From JAAYDH01 sp964345825 (lineage in GTDB: Bacteria; Bacillota_I; Bacilli_A; RFN20; CAG-826): DNA of 17,931 nt. The first letter of the stretch is position 1; every line of letters begins with the position of its first letter. Location of the stretch: positions 1 to 17,931 of the forward strand of contig CAYFSI010000022.1 in the NCBI GenBank assembly GCA_964345825.1. Reading direction: 5' to 3'. The notes under the pieces are model-generated. The model was not told where the DNA came from. It saw only the letters and a list, made by a program, of their open reading frames with translations, and made no database searches. Both the position numbers and the translations under genes were made by a program. This document shows, in pieces, positions 7,675 to 14,565 of this stretch.

Positions 7675-9422
7675 CCGAACGCATCAGATCATTAATTGAT
7701 AATCTCAAACACTTACCTGGTGTTTATTTGATGTATGACAAAGATGACAAAATCATCTATGTTGGCAAAGCCAAAGACTTACAAAAAAGAGTCAGTCAAT
7801 ATTTCCTCCGCCCTCAAAGTGGAAAGGTCTTTTTAATGGTCACTTTAGTCGATCACTTTGATACGATTATCACCCAGAATGAAAAAGAAGCTCTCATCCT
7901 CGAGATGAATCTAATCCAAAAACACTATCCTCGCTTTAATATTCTTTTGAAAGATGGTAGCCACTACCCATATATCGCCTTAAAGAAGCAAGGACATCCC
8001 TATTTAGTTATTAAGCGAAATGACAAAGATAGTAAGTACGAACACTTTGGTCCTTTCCCTAATAGTGGAGCGGCTTATCAGATGATTGACTTATTAAATA
8101 AAATCTTCCCGATTCGTAAATGCAAGAACCTCCCCAACACGCCTTGTTTGTATTATCACTTAGGTCAATGTATCGCTCCTTGCATTAACGACATCAGTGA
8201 AGAAGTAAACACATCCATACGTGAAGAGATTAAATCCTTTATGCGAGGCAATAATCAAAAGCAGATTAGCAATATAAAATCTAAAATGTTAGAAGCAAGC
8301 AAAGTTCAGAACTATGAGCAAGCCAATGAATATAAAAAGATTCTCTCTTCCATTGAACATATCAATACCGCTCAGAATGTCGAAAACAAAGATCATAAAG
8401 ACCGTGACATCTTTGCTTATAGTTCTCGCGATGGTTACCTCGCCTTAGCGGTTCTCATCTATCGTCACGGACTTTTACTCGCTAAAAATGTCTTCGTTAA
8501 TGAAGAATTTGGCGAGAATGAAGAACAAGTTAGTGACTTAATCAGTCAATATTATCAAAAACACCCCTTACCAAAAGAAGTGGTTATCAACTCACCAACA
8601 ATTATTAATAACTTAAAAGATATCTTAGAAACATCATTAGTGAATGTGACCAAAGGTCGCATCCACGAATTAATCATCAACGCCAAGCAAAACGCCGATA
8701 ATGCTTTAGATCAATTCTTCTTAAGCGCGAAGCTGGATGCTGATCATTTTGCATTGTTAGAAGAACTAGGACAAATCTTAAAGATTGAGACACCTCTCCA
8801 TATCGAACTATTTGATAACTCCCATCTTCAAGGTTCCTCTCCCGTAGGAGCAATGGTGGCCTTTGTGAATGGTGAACCAAACAAGAATCTCTATCGTAAA
8901 TTTAAGATTGAGCATCAAGAGTCTCGCGATGACTTATCCTCGATGAAAGAAATCATCTATCGTCATTATCATCGCCTCGCTCTTGAAACTAATAAATTAC
9001 CCAATCTCATTCTTGTCGATGGTGGGGTTAATCAAATCATCGCTGGAAAAGCCGCGCTTAAAGAAGCAAATGTTGATATTCCTCTATTTGGATTAGCGAA
9101 GAATGATAAACATCAAACTGCGGGATTAATGGATGACACAGGTGAAGTGTATCCAATTGAAAACAAAAAACTATTCTTCCTTTTAACGAGGATGCAAGAT
9201 GAAGTCCATCGCTTCGCGATAAGCTTCCATCGTGAAAAGAGAAGCAAGGCGATGAAATCATCCTTACTTGACGATATCAAAGGCTTAGGACCAAGGAGAA
9301 AAGAGATGATCTATCGCGCTTATCCGGATGTTAATCTATTGAAAAATGCCTCAGTCGAAGAATTAGAACAAATCTTACCTTCGCCTCTAGCAAATGCGAT
9401 ATATCAAAAACTACATCAGTAA
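7671..9422 (+). CDS. uvrC: excinuclease ABC subunit C
   Basis: UvrC makes the 3' and 5' incisions of nucleotide excision repair in complex with UvrB. The N-terminal GIY-YIG nuclease shows PGVY at 16-19, IYVGKA at 29-34, Arg40 and Glu78. A Cys-containing region follows (IRKCKNLPNTPCLYYHLGQC), then a UVR-type UvrB-binding helix near 200-235 (MLEASKVQNYEQANEYKK). The RNase H-like second nuclease domain has LFDNSHLQGS with Asp382, then LILVDGG. The C-terminus is a helix-hairpin-helix DNA-binding region (DDIKGLGPRRKE). The length of 583 aa is normal. Its ATG overlaps the mutS2 TGA as ATGA and no Shine-Dalgarno site lies at normal distance (the nearest GGAGGAG is over 20 nt upstream), so translation is probably coupled to mutS2. 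Pairing of uvrC with mutS2 in one unit suggests a DNA-maintenance operon. Confidence 0.97.
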   Translation: MTERIRSLIDNLKHLPGVYLMYDKDDKIIYVGKAKDLQKRVSQYFLRPQSGKVFLMVTLVDHFDTIITQNEKEALILEMNLIQKHYPRFNILLKDGSHYPYIALKKQGHPYLVIKRNDKDSKYEHFGPFPNSGAAYQMIDLLNKIFPIRKCKNLPNTPCLYYHLGQCIAPCINDISEEVNTSIREEIKSFMRGNNQKQISNIKSKMLEASKVQNYEQANEYKKILSSIEHINTAQNVENKDHKDRDIFAYSSRDGYLALAVLIYRHGLLLAKNVFVNEEFGENEEQVSDLISQYYQKHPLPKEVVINSPTIINNLKDILETSLVNVTKGRIHELIINAKQNADNALDQFFLSAKLDADHFALLEELGQILKIETPLHIELFDNSHLQGSSPVGAMVAFVNGEPNKNLYRKFKIEHQESRDDLSSMKEIIYRHYHRLALETNKLPNLILVDGGVNQIIAGKAALKEANVDIPLFGLAKNDKHQTAGLMDDTGEVYPIENKKLFFLLTRMQDEVHRFAISFHREKRSKAMKSSLLDDIKGLGPRRKEMIYRAYPDVNLLKNASVEELEQILPSPLANAIYQKLHQ

Positions 9423-9458
9423 TATGTATCGATATATCGAAGTTCATGTCATTATTTC

Positions 9459-9487
9459 TTGAAAATCGACATTTGTATCGTTAATAT
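9459..9487 (+). promoter_or_regulatory. sigma-A-type promoter of tRNA-Arg
   Basis: TTGAAA at 9459-9464 and TAATAT at 9482-9487 are separated by exactly 17 bp. The predicted start point near 9494 lies about 7 nt before the tRNA 5' end, which fits a single tRNA transcript. Confidence 0.65.
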
Positions 9488-9500
9488 AGATAGCGCACAT

Positions 9501-9577
9501 GTCCTCTTAGCTCAGCTGGATAGAGCAACGGCCTTCTAAGCCGTAGGTCAGGCGTTCGAATCGCCTAGAGGATACCA
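9501..9577 (+). tRNA. tRNA-Arg, anticodon UCU
   Basis: A complete cloverleaf can be folded by hand. The acceptor GTCCTCT (9501-9507) pairs with AGAGGAT (9567-9573), with G1-U72 as a wobble. The D stem is GCTC/GAGC. The anticodon stem ACGGC/GCCGT encloses loop CTTCTAA, giving anticodon TCT at 9535-9537, which reads AGA (and probably AGG) arginine codons. The T arm AGGCG/CGCCT encloses TTCGAAT. The discriminator base is A9574 and CCA is encoded at 9575-9577. It has its own promoter and terminator, so it is probably a one-gene unit. Confidence 0.96.
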
Positions 9578-9626
9578 ACATGAAAATAACCTAGATTAAG
9601 TCTAGGTTTTTTCTTTTTTCATGTTG
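9576..9626 (+). terminator. intrinsic terminator of tRNA-Arg, nested in a longer inverted repeat
   Basis: AACCTAGA (9588-9595) and TCTAGGTT (9601-9608) form an 8-bp stem with loop TTAAG, followed by a T-rich tract to about 9619. Around it, CAACATGAAAA (9576-9586) pairs with TTTTCATGTTG (9616-9626), giving an outer stem that begins inside the encoded CCA. The near-symmetry would let it act on both strands. Confidence 0.85.
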
Positions 9627-9631
9627 CTCGT

Positions 9632-9651
9632 GAGGATTAATCCTCTTTTTT
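9632..9651 (+). terminator. second intrinsic terminator downstream of tRNA-Arg
   Basis: The perfect palindrome GAGGATTAATCCTC (9632-9645) can form a 5-bp stem with a TTAA loop and is followed at once by six T. It is probably a backup to the first terminator. Confidence 0.6.
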
Positions 9652-9930
9652 GAACCCTAATAATTTGGTCAGAAAAACGCTAGAGGGTTATGGCCCCTTG
9701 AAAACAATGAATTATTGTAAAAACAACTTGAAAATTGAAACTAAATAATTGAATTAGTTTAGTTAAATAAAACTAATGCAAAAGAAGCATTGGCGAAATC
9801 TTTCTCGTTAATGTTGCTTCAACTTATCAATCAATACTTTTTTCTTAAAAAATAAAAATATTTTTCCAACTTTTTGAACTGTTGATGACCATATATAATA
9901 GGCGCCAAAATAATACTAAGACTTTCGGGC
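9652..9930. other. gene-free, AT-rich, hairpin-rich intergenic region
   Basis: I find no protein gene here: open frames are at most about 30 codons and lack ribosome binding sites. Several inverted repeats are visible: AACCCT (9653-9658) with AGGGTT (9684-9689); ATTAGTTT (9753-9760) with AAACTAAT (9770-9777); AATGC (9775-9779) with GCATT (9787-9791); and GAAGC (9784-9788) with GCTTC (9816-9820), the last enclosing an imperfect inner stem. Neighbouring pairs share bases, so they would be alternatives. A TATAAT at 9894-9899 on the plus strand lacks a good -35. I do not recognise a known RNA class (no 6S, SRP, tmRNA or RNase P landmarks). Confidence 0.4.
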
Positions 9931-9958
9931 AAAGAAAAAGCACTCAAACGAGTGCTTT
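9931..9958 (-). terminator. intrinsic terminator of the lemA operon
   Basis: AAAGCACTC (9937-9945) and GAGTGCTTT (9950-9958) form a perfect 9-bp stem with a 4-nt loop. Read on the minus strand it is followed by TTTTTCTTT, so it closes the operon whose last gene stops 22 bp upstream. Confidence 0.88.
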
Positions 9959-9979
9959 ATTGTGTTTTGTAACTATTCT

Positions 9980-10645
9980 TTAAAAGAATGTTCCGCGAGC
10001 TTTGGCTTTAGTCTCTTTACTTGCAGAGAATGGAACTCTGGTTGTATAGCCAGCTTTAGCGGCGACAATCATCTTTGTTGGCCAAGCTTGAATTTCGTGG
10101 TTCCAACGATTGACAGTATCATTATAGACTTCACGAGCAGCGGTAATCTCTTTTTGGAGATAGCTGTTTTGTTGCATCGCATCAGCGATAGTGGCTTGTG
10201 ATTTTAAATCTGGATAAGCTTCGAAAGCGAAATTGATGCGTGAAGCAACGGTGTCGATTTGTCCGGCGAGAGCGTTTCGTCCTGCATCTCCGCTTCCTGC
10301 GCCACCACGGAATTTCGCGATGTCAGTCATCGTGTCTTTGTCTAAAGCGACAGACTTGTTGACTAATGCAGCGACGTTTTCAAGGATTTCGACTCTTTGC
10401 TCGAGATAGTTATCAATCTGCGAAGCATCGTGTTGAATTCTTTGTTGCAACTGTCTGAGATAGCTGCCTGCCTTAACTTTCATAATCAAGAAGATAAGGC
10501 CTGGAATGATGCCTAATACCCAAAGTATGATTTCGAATACTAATGAGCCGGCACCCACCTTGACGGGAATTTGTTTTTCGATGACGTTGACGTCTCTTCC
10601 AGCTTCGTTTACTGGCCCAGTCATCTCATCTAAATCGTTTGCCAT
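9980..10645 (-). CDS. LemA family protein
   Basis: LemA proteins are single-pass membrane proteins with a helical soluble domain; their function is poorly defined. One membrane helix lies near residues 33-56, after an unusual polar N-terminal extension of about 30 residues. The helical domain carries the family pattern IDNYLEQRVEILENVAALV (about 77-95), which parallels the usual IDVQLKRRxDLIPNLVE block. Near the C-terminus AREVYNDTVNRWN (170-182) and a following WPT match the family's YNxxVxxYN...FP signature. The length of 221 aa is slightly above the usual 180-200. A strong Shine-Dalgarno site (AAGGAGGAA) stands 6 nt before the ATG. The gene follows the 619-aa gene by 19 bp and is almost certainly cotranscribed with it. 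Confidence 0.88.
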   Translation of the reverse strand: MANDLDEMTGPVNEAGRDVNVIEKQIPVKVGAGSLVFEIILWVLGIIPGLIFLIMKVKAGSYLRQLQQRIQHDASQIDNYLEQRVEILENVAALVNKSVALDKDTMTDIAKFRGGAGSGDAGRNALAGQIDTVASRINFAFEAYPDLKSQATIADAMQQNSYLQKEITAAREVYNDTVNRWNHEIQAWPTKMIVAAKAGYTTRVPFSASKETKAKARGTFF

Positions 10646-10664
10646 GTGTGTTCCTCCTTAGCAA

Positions 10665-12524
10665 TCAGCTAGATTTGTTTTTCAATAATTCATCTAAAGC
10701 CGAATCATCTCCCGCTTTATAAGAATTAATTTGATTGCACATAAATGCTATCATGTTTCTTCTAAATAATAAATTTGAATATTTGCTTTTCAAAAAATTA
10801 TTCCAACCTTGATTATTCAATGATGACAAGTAATCTTTTCGACTTAATTCAGGTTTGACGTGAATGGCGATTTCACTTGTTCGATCAACTGGGAGGTATT
10901 CCACCCAGTTAACTGGAACATTATGAACATAGCCATCTCCACCTCTCACTGGGACATAATCAACCCGGTTAATGCCTTGATAGCCATAAGCAGTCACTGA
11001 TACGAGATCGGTACCAGGACGACTACTGACGACTTTAGTTTTTAAAATGTTATTTGTCACTGAATCAGGATGTTTGAAATTCTCATCACCCATGTAGTTA
11101 GCCATTGATTCATCTTCCCAGAAGGAGACATTGTAGCCATAAGTATCTTTGTAGATGAATTCATGGGGTTTATGCATTTGATATAAGGGAATACATAGTA
11201 GGGGGACAAATCCAAAGAAGAGGGATTTGAAGTATCTATTATTATAATCATTAAATAATTGTCTTGATTTGTTGATTTCATAGTTGATGAAATTATTGGG
11301 ATTACAAGAGAAGTCCATTCCATAGAAATGGTTGGGCTCAACTTTGTTGAGCATGCCATCTTTCACCATATAGAAGTCATCCCCAAAGCCAACCTTTTTA
11401 TCAAGAAGGACATCTTTTAATTGGGTTTGAGCTAGAGGAGTGAAGAGTAAACGATATTGGGTTTCATTATCGCGATCTAAGGCATTCCATAGAGCTTCAA
11501 ATTCAATATTGCCGAGAGGATTGAAACTCTTCGATTTTTTAATGGCTTCTTCGGCCATGTCATTTATTTTATGGCTTTGTTTTTTAATTAACTTTTCTAA
11601 ATCATGTTGATCAAGTTTATGGGACTCGAGAGGCACTCTGGTAAAGTGAAGATCTGGAGCGGCTTCATTGCCATAGAGCAAGTAAGTATCATGATTGTAT
11701 TCAGGATATGGTTTCGTGACTGAAGCGTGTAATACTTGGCTTCTGCTTCGGGTCCGCGTATGTCCGTTGCTATCGAAATACGTTTCGGTCCATGAAATGG
11801 TCAATGAACCAGTATAAGTTTTAATTCCCATGTGATGGTTGAGCTTTTTGACAATTAAGAATGGGTTACCAACAATTTCGCCACTTTGGACAAATTCAAT
11901 GGAGGCTTTATTATCAAATTGAGGAATAAGATTGTATTTAGAACAGAGGTAATCAAACCTTTTGACATCGAAATAAGGATCTAACTTAACAATTGGGACG
12001 GTTTCTGTAAAGAGATAGGCCGCCATACCCCAGTCATATAAAGCATTAAGGGGAGCGACTTGTTTCCAAGCTTCATCAATAAGAACTTGCTTCTCTTTTT
12101 CTAATTGATTGATGATGGCCTGAAAGTTCTTAATCTTCTTATTAACGCTAAGCGCGATGATGAGAATCATGCCAACTGCAAAGATAATACTTAAAACAGC
12201 GATAAGAATACTTAGCCACTGCATAATAGGAAGAACAATGGTTCCAACCGCCGCTAAGATAAAAACCACTCCAGCGATAAAACCAACGACAGTCAAGAAA
12301 ATCAAAAAGCTTTTGAGTCTTTTCTGCCCTTTTAGTTTTTTATCAACAGAGCTGATTTCAGCTTCTTTTTTTCGTATCGCTTTAACGGTTGAAGCGTTTT
12401 CGCCTTCGTTGACACCGGATTTCTTGACTAAATCTTCAAAAAACTTCGAGACATTGTTTTTATGAGCGTCTTTTAATTGATGTTCATATAGATCAATTGG
12501 TTCGTCAATCAGCATATCAGCCAT
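10665..12524 (-). CDS. 619-residue membrane protein of unknown function, LemA partner
   Basis: I cannot assign a function. Two strong membrane helices lie near residues 72-98 and 103-127, flanked by charged coiled-coil-like helices (about 45-70 and 128-152). A large soluble region follows, with a third, weaker hydrophobic stretch near 432-449 (FKSLFFGFVPLLCIPLYQM). One notable stretch is MGIKTYTGSLTISWTETYF (232-250), followed by TKPYPEYNHDTYLLYGNEAAPDL at about 270-292; it has the look of a conserved hypothetical family, but I cannot name it. No enzyme motif or signal peptide is evident. The ATG at 12524 is chosen because AAGGAG at 12532-12537 (reverse strand) stands 7 nt before it; a TTG at 12554 would place that site inside the gene. 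It ends in TGA 19 bp before lemA, so the two probably work together at the membrane. Confidence 0.85.
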   Translation of the reverse strand: MADMLIDEPIDLYEHQLKDAHKNNVSKFFEDLVKKSGVNEGENASTVKAIRKKEAEISSVDKKLKGQKRLKSFLIFLTVVGFIAGVVFILAAVGTIVLPIMQWLSILIAVLSIIFAVGMILIIALSVNKKIKNFQAIINQLEKEKQVLIDEAWKQVAPLNALYDWGMAAYLFTETVPIVKLDPYFDVKRFDYLCSKYNLIPQFDNKASIEFVQSGEIVGNPFLIVKKLNHHMGIKTYTGSLTISWTETYFDSNGHTRTRSRSQVLHASVTKPYPEYNHDTYLLYGNEAAPDLHFTRVPLESHKLDQHDLEKLIKKQSHKINDMAEEAIKKSKSFNPLGNIEFEALWNALDRDNETQYRLLFTPLAQTQLKDVLLDKKVGFGDDFYMVKDGMLNKVEPNHFYGMDFSCNPNNFINYEINKSRQLFNDYNNRYFKSLFFGFVPLLCIPLYQMHKPHEFIYKDTYGYNVSFWEDESMANYMGDENFKHPDSVTNNILKTKVVSSRPGTDLVSVTAYGYQGINRVDYVPVRGGDGYVHNVPVNWVEYLPVDRTSEIAIHVKPELSRKDYLSSLNNQGWNNFLKSKYSNLLFRRNMIAFMCNQINSYKAGDDSALDELLKNKSS

Positions 12525-12576
12525 ATTCTTTCTCCTTTGAGCAATAGTGTTCAACTGAATTGATATCTAATTGTGA

Positions 12577-12690
12577 TTATCTATCATTTCTATCATTAAG
12601 AAAGCTACTATTGAAGCCCACTGAACAATATTTGTCTTCTTCATCATTATAGGTACGCGCATATTGTGTGTCAAAAAAATATTGAGACAT
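12577..12690 (-). CDS. 37-residue microprotein upstream of the LemA operon
   Basis: A short frame starts at ATG 12690 and stops at TAA 12579-12577. AGGAGA on the minus strand (12700-12695) stands 4 nt before the ATG, a better ribosome binding site than several larger genes here have. The product begins MSQYFFDTQYARTYNDEE and ends SSFLNDRNDR; it is polar, acidic and rich in Tyr, Phe, Asp and Asn, with one Cys and no membrane helix. Its stop lies 52 bp before the start of the 619-aa gene, on the same strand, so it may be its first operon partner or a leader peptide. I recognise no family. Nothing after the stop suggests a frameshifted longer gene. Confidence rests on the ribosome binding site and placement only. 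Confidence 0.5.
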   Translation of the reverse strand: MSQYFFDTQYARTYNDEEDKYCSVGFNSSFLNDRNDR

Positions 12691-12832
12691 TATCTCTCCT
12701 ACTTTATTGGCTGAGCAAATTCAAATTGATTATCTGTTTTATCTACATATATCTCTCAGCCCCTTAACATGCTGCTGATTTCTATTGAAAAAATACTAGC
12801 AATAATTCAATATATATTAAAAGGTGATTAAA

Positions 12833-14281
12833 ATGACAAAAATACAAGAAATAAGAAAGAAAATCGGACTAACACAACAAGAAATAGCAAAAAAAATTGG
12901 TATTTCACAACAGGCGTACGGAAATTATGAAAGAGATGCTTTGTCAATTCCTGCCAAAATGATGGATAAAATTGCAAAAATCTTGATGATTGACCCATCT
13001 CAGTTAGTTTATGATTCTGAATTGGAGAATGATTCAATCACTGAATTCCTTCATAAATCATTAACTGCGTATCATGCGGTGCATAACGCCATAAATCTAT
13101 TAGAAAAAGAAGGATTCAAAGAACTCAAAGAATCTGAGAGTTGGAATATTAAAGAAGGTGACAAATACTATGTCACTAAGAATAGAAGCGCTCTTATCGC
13201 TTTTATCGTTGGTGATTTATCTCACTATGCTTTTAATATTGCTTCCTGCCATACGGATTCACCTGCTTTAAAGATTAAAGGCAATAGTCTTATTGATTCA
13301 GTAGAAGGGAAACGTATCAATGTCGAGAAGTACGGAGGATTAATCAACTATACATTCTTAGACATTCCTTTAAAGATTGGTGGAAGAGTGTTCGTTGAAA
13401 AAGAACACGGAATGGAAGAAAGGTTACTTTCTAGTGACTTCACGGTTAATATCCCAAGTTTAGCTATTCATCATAACCCCACCGTTAATGAAGGAATGGA
13501 ACTCAAAATCCAAAGTGATATGCTTCCCTTATTAGGTAAATGCGATGATTTATACAAAGCCTTATTGCCTAATGAAAATATTATCGATGCTGATTTATAT
13601 TGTGTTCCGTTTGTTAAGCCAACCTATACTGGTATTGACTCTGAATTCTTAGTCTCTCCTCGTATTGATAATCTCTCTAGTTTATATGCAATTGTGAAAG
13701 CTATCAGTGAGTCTAATACCAAAGGTATATCCATACTTTATGCCACTGATAACGAAGAGACTGGCAGCTTGTCAAAACAAGGTGCTGAATCAGTCTTCTT
13801 AGTTAATGTCCTAGATAGAATTAATACTGCCTTAAATAAGTCAAAAGATGATTATTATCAAGCCATATCTAATGGATTCATGCTCTCAATTGATAATGGT
13901 CATGCTGTTCACCCTGCTCATCCCGAAAAGAGTGACCCAGCAGTGATGGCTAAGCTCAATCAAGGAGTGGTGATTAAACATCATCCCAACTATGCCACGG
14001 ATGGCTTTAGTAGTGCCATTGTTAAATCAATCGCTAAAAAGAATGATATTTTAGTCCAAGATTACTATAACAACAGCGATGTCCGCTGTGGCTCAACCAT
14101 TGGACTAGTCAGTAGTGCCCAACTTGGTATCAACACATGCGACATCGGTTTAGCCCAACTCGCGATGCATTCTGGCATTGAAACAGTTGGTAAACACGAT
14201 ATTCAAAGAATGATTAAACTCGTTAAATGCTTCTTTGAAACCAATATTGAAATAAACGATAAAGAAACCATCATCAAGTAA
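12833..14281 (+). CDS. XRE-type helix-turn-helix fused to an M18 aminopeptidase
   Basis: The protein joins a DNA-binding domain to a dinuclear zinc aminopeptidase. Residues 3-58 form an XRE/Cro-type helix-turn-helix (IRKKIGLTQQEIAKKIG, ISQQAYGNYERD). From about 66 a complete M18 peptidase follows, starting with ITEFLHKSLTAYHAVHNA. Its expected metal and catalytic residues are all present: His140 in SCHTDSP, Asp279 in SPRIDNLSS, Glu308 (base) and Glu309 (ligand) in NEETGS, Asp354 in SIDNGHAVHPA and His446 in AMHSGIE. M18 enzymes normally remove acidic or neutral N-terminal residues and form dodecamers. The ATG at 12833 is preferred over a GTG at 12824 because AAGGTG at 12821-12826 lies 6 nt before it; the product is then 482 aa. 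The helix-turn-helix part uses ATA isoleucine codons and is more A-rich than the peptidase part. The gene stands alone, divergent from the LemA operon. Confidence 0.92.
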   Translation: MTKIQEIRKKIGLTQQEIAKKIGISQQAYGNYERDALSIPAKMMDKIAKILMIDPSQLVYDSELENDSITEFLHKSLTAYHAVHNAINLLEKEGFKELKESESWNIKEGDKYYVTKNRSALIAFIVGDLSHYAFNIASCHTDSPALKIKGNSLIDSVEGKRINVEKYGGLINYTFLDIPLKIGGRVFVEKEHGMEERLLSSDFTVNIPSLAIHHNPTVNEGMELKIQSDMLPLLGKCDDLYKALLPNENIIDADLYCVPFVKPTYTGIDSEFLVSPRIDNLSSLYAIVKAISESNTKGISILYATDNEETGSLSKQGAESVFLVNVLDRINTALNKSKDDYYQAISNGFMLSIDNGHAVHPAHPEKSDPAVMAKLNQGVVIKHHPNYATDGFSSAIVKSIAKKNDILVQDYYNNSDVRCGSTIGLVSSAQLGINTCDIGLAQLAMHSGIETVGKHDIQRMIKLVKCFFETNIEINDKETIIK

Positions 14282-14370
14282 TTATTGTCTTGTTTTGGAT
14301 TTGAATTAGTCTCTTTTTGTCTTGCTTAATCATCTTATTTCACAAATTGTTATCTTGTTGCTGTTTAGGA

Positions 14371-14400
14371 TTGACCAGATTATCATTTTTGGTTTAGGAT
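14371..14400 (+). promoter_or_regulatory. candidate promoter of the riboswitch-antiporter transcript
   Basis: TTGACC (14371-14376) and TAGGAT (14395-14400) are 18 bp apart. The predicted start, near 14407, coincides with the 5' edge of the riboswitch aptamer, which supports the call. The roughly 90 bp between the peptidase gene and this promoter is T-rich, with no hairpin that I can call a terminator. Confidence 0.5.
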
Positions 14401-14515
14401 GGATATGCTCTCCGAATCGAATGTAGGAGTGGGGAACCCAAATCATTGGGGTGAATCACATAGTGAGAGGAAACTTAATTTCCTTAACCCGTCAGCTAAC
14501 CTCATAGGAGTCATT
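14401..14515 (+). promoter_or_regulatory. c-di-AMP riboswitch (ydaO/yuaA class)
   Basis: The leader carries the conserved blocks of the ydaO aptamer in order: CCGAATC at 14412-14418, GGGGAACCCA at 14431-14440, TTGGGGTGAATC at 14446-14457, and AACCCGTCAGCTAACCTC at 14486-14503. P1 can be formed by CTCC (14410-14413) and GGAG (14507-14510), which occupy the places of the family's closing stem. ydaO-class RNAs bind cyclic di-AMP and usually regulate potassium or osmolyte transport and cell-wall genes; most are OFF switches. An intrinsic terminator follows directly, and a cation/proton antiporter gene begins 50 bp downstream, which fits the class. Confidence 0.92.
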
Positions 14516-14543
14516 AAGCGCATAGCGAACGTTATGCGTTTTT
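14516..14543 (+). terminator. intrinsic terminator, expression platform of the riboswitch
   Basis: AAGCGCATA (14516-14524) and TATGCGTTT (14533-14541) form a 9-bp stem (one G-T pair) with an 8-nt loop, followed by a T tract to 14543. It lies between the aptamer and the antiporter ribosome binding site, so it is the likely regulated element. Confidence 0.85.
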
Positions 14544-14565
14544 ATATGGCAAAATAGGAGGCTAT

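Noticed and set aside
29..9422. Mollicute genetic code (UGA read as Trp)
   Set aside because: Trp is encoded by TGG throughout, and mutS2 ends at TGA exactly where the family should end.
9429..9440. Perfect 12-bp palindrome TCGATATATCGA after uvrC
   Set aside because: It has no T tract, so it is not a terminator, and a short AT-rich palindrome upstream of the tRNA promoter may be chance.
9962..10201. Plus-strand 79-codon frame opposite lemA
   Set aside because: It lies antisense to the conserved C-terminal part of lemA and lacks a ribosome binding site.
12525..12554. TTG start extending the 619-aa protein by ten residues
   Set aside because: The clear AAGGAG site serving the ATG at 12524 would lie within the coding region, and nothing supports the TTG.
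12752..12763. Minus-strand GGGGCTGAGAGA resembling part of a TPP riboswitch
   Set aside because: The other conserved TPP blocks (the ACCTGA and GGATAATGCC-type segments) are absent downstream, and the following genes have no thiamine link.
12769..12831. Plus-strand 20-codon hydrophobic frame ending one base before the helix-turn-helix/aminopeptidase start
   Set aside because: It has no ribosome binding site, and a frame this short is expected by chance in AT-rich DNA. A leader peptide role cannot be excluded.
12824..12832. GTG start for the helix-turn-helix/aminopeptidase gene
   Set aside because: The GTG is part of the AAGGTG ribosome binding site that serves the ATG at 12833.
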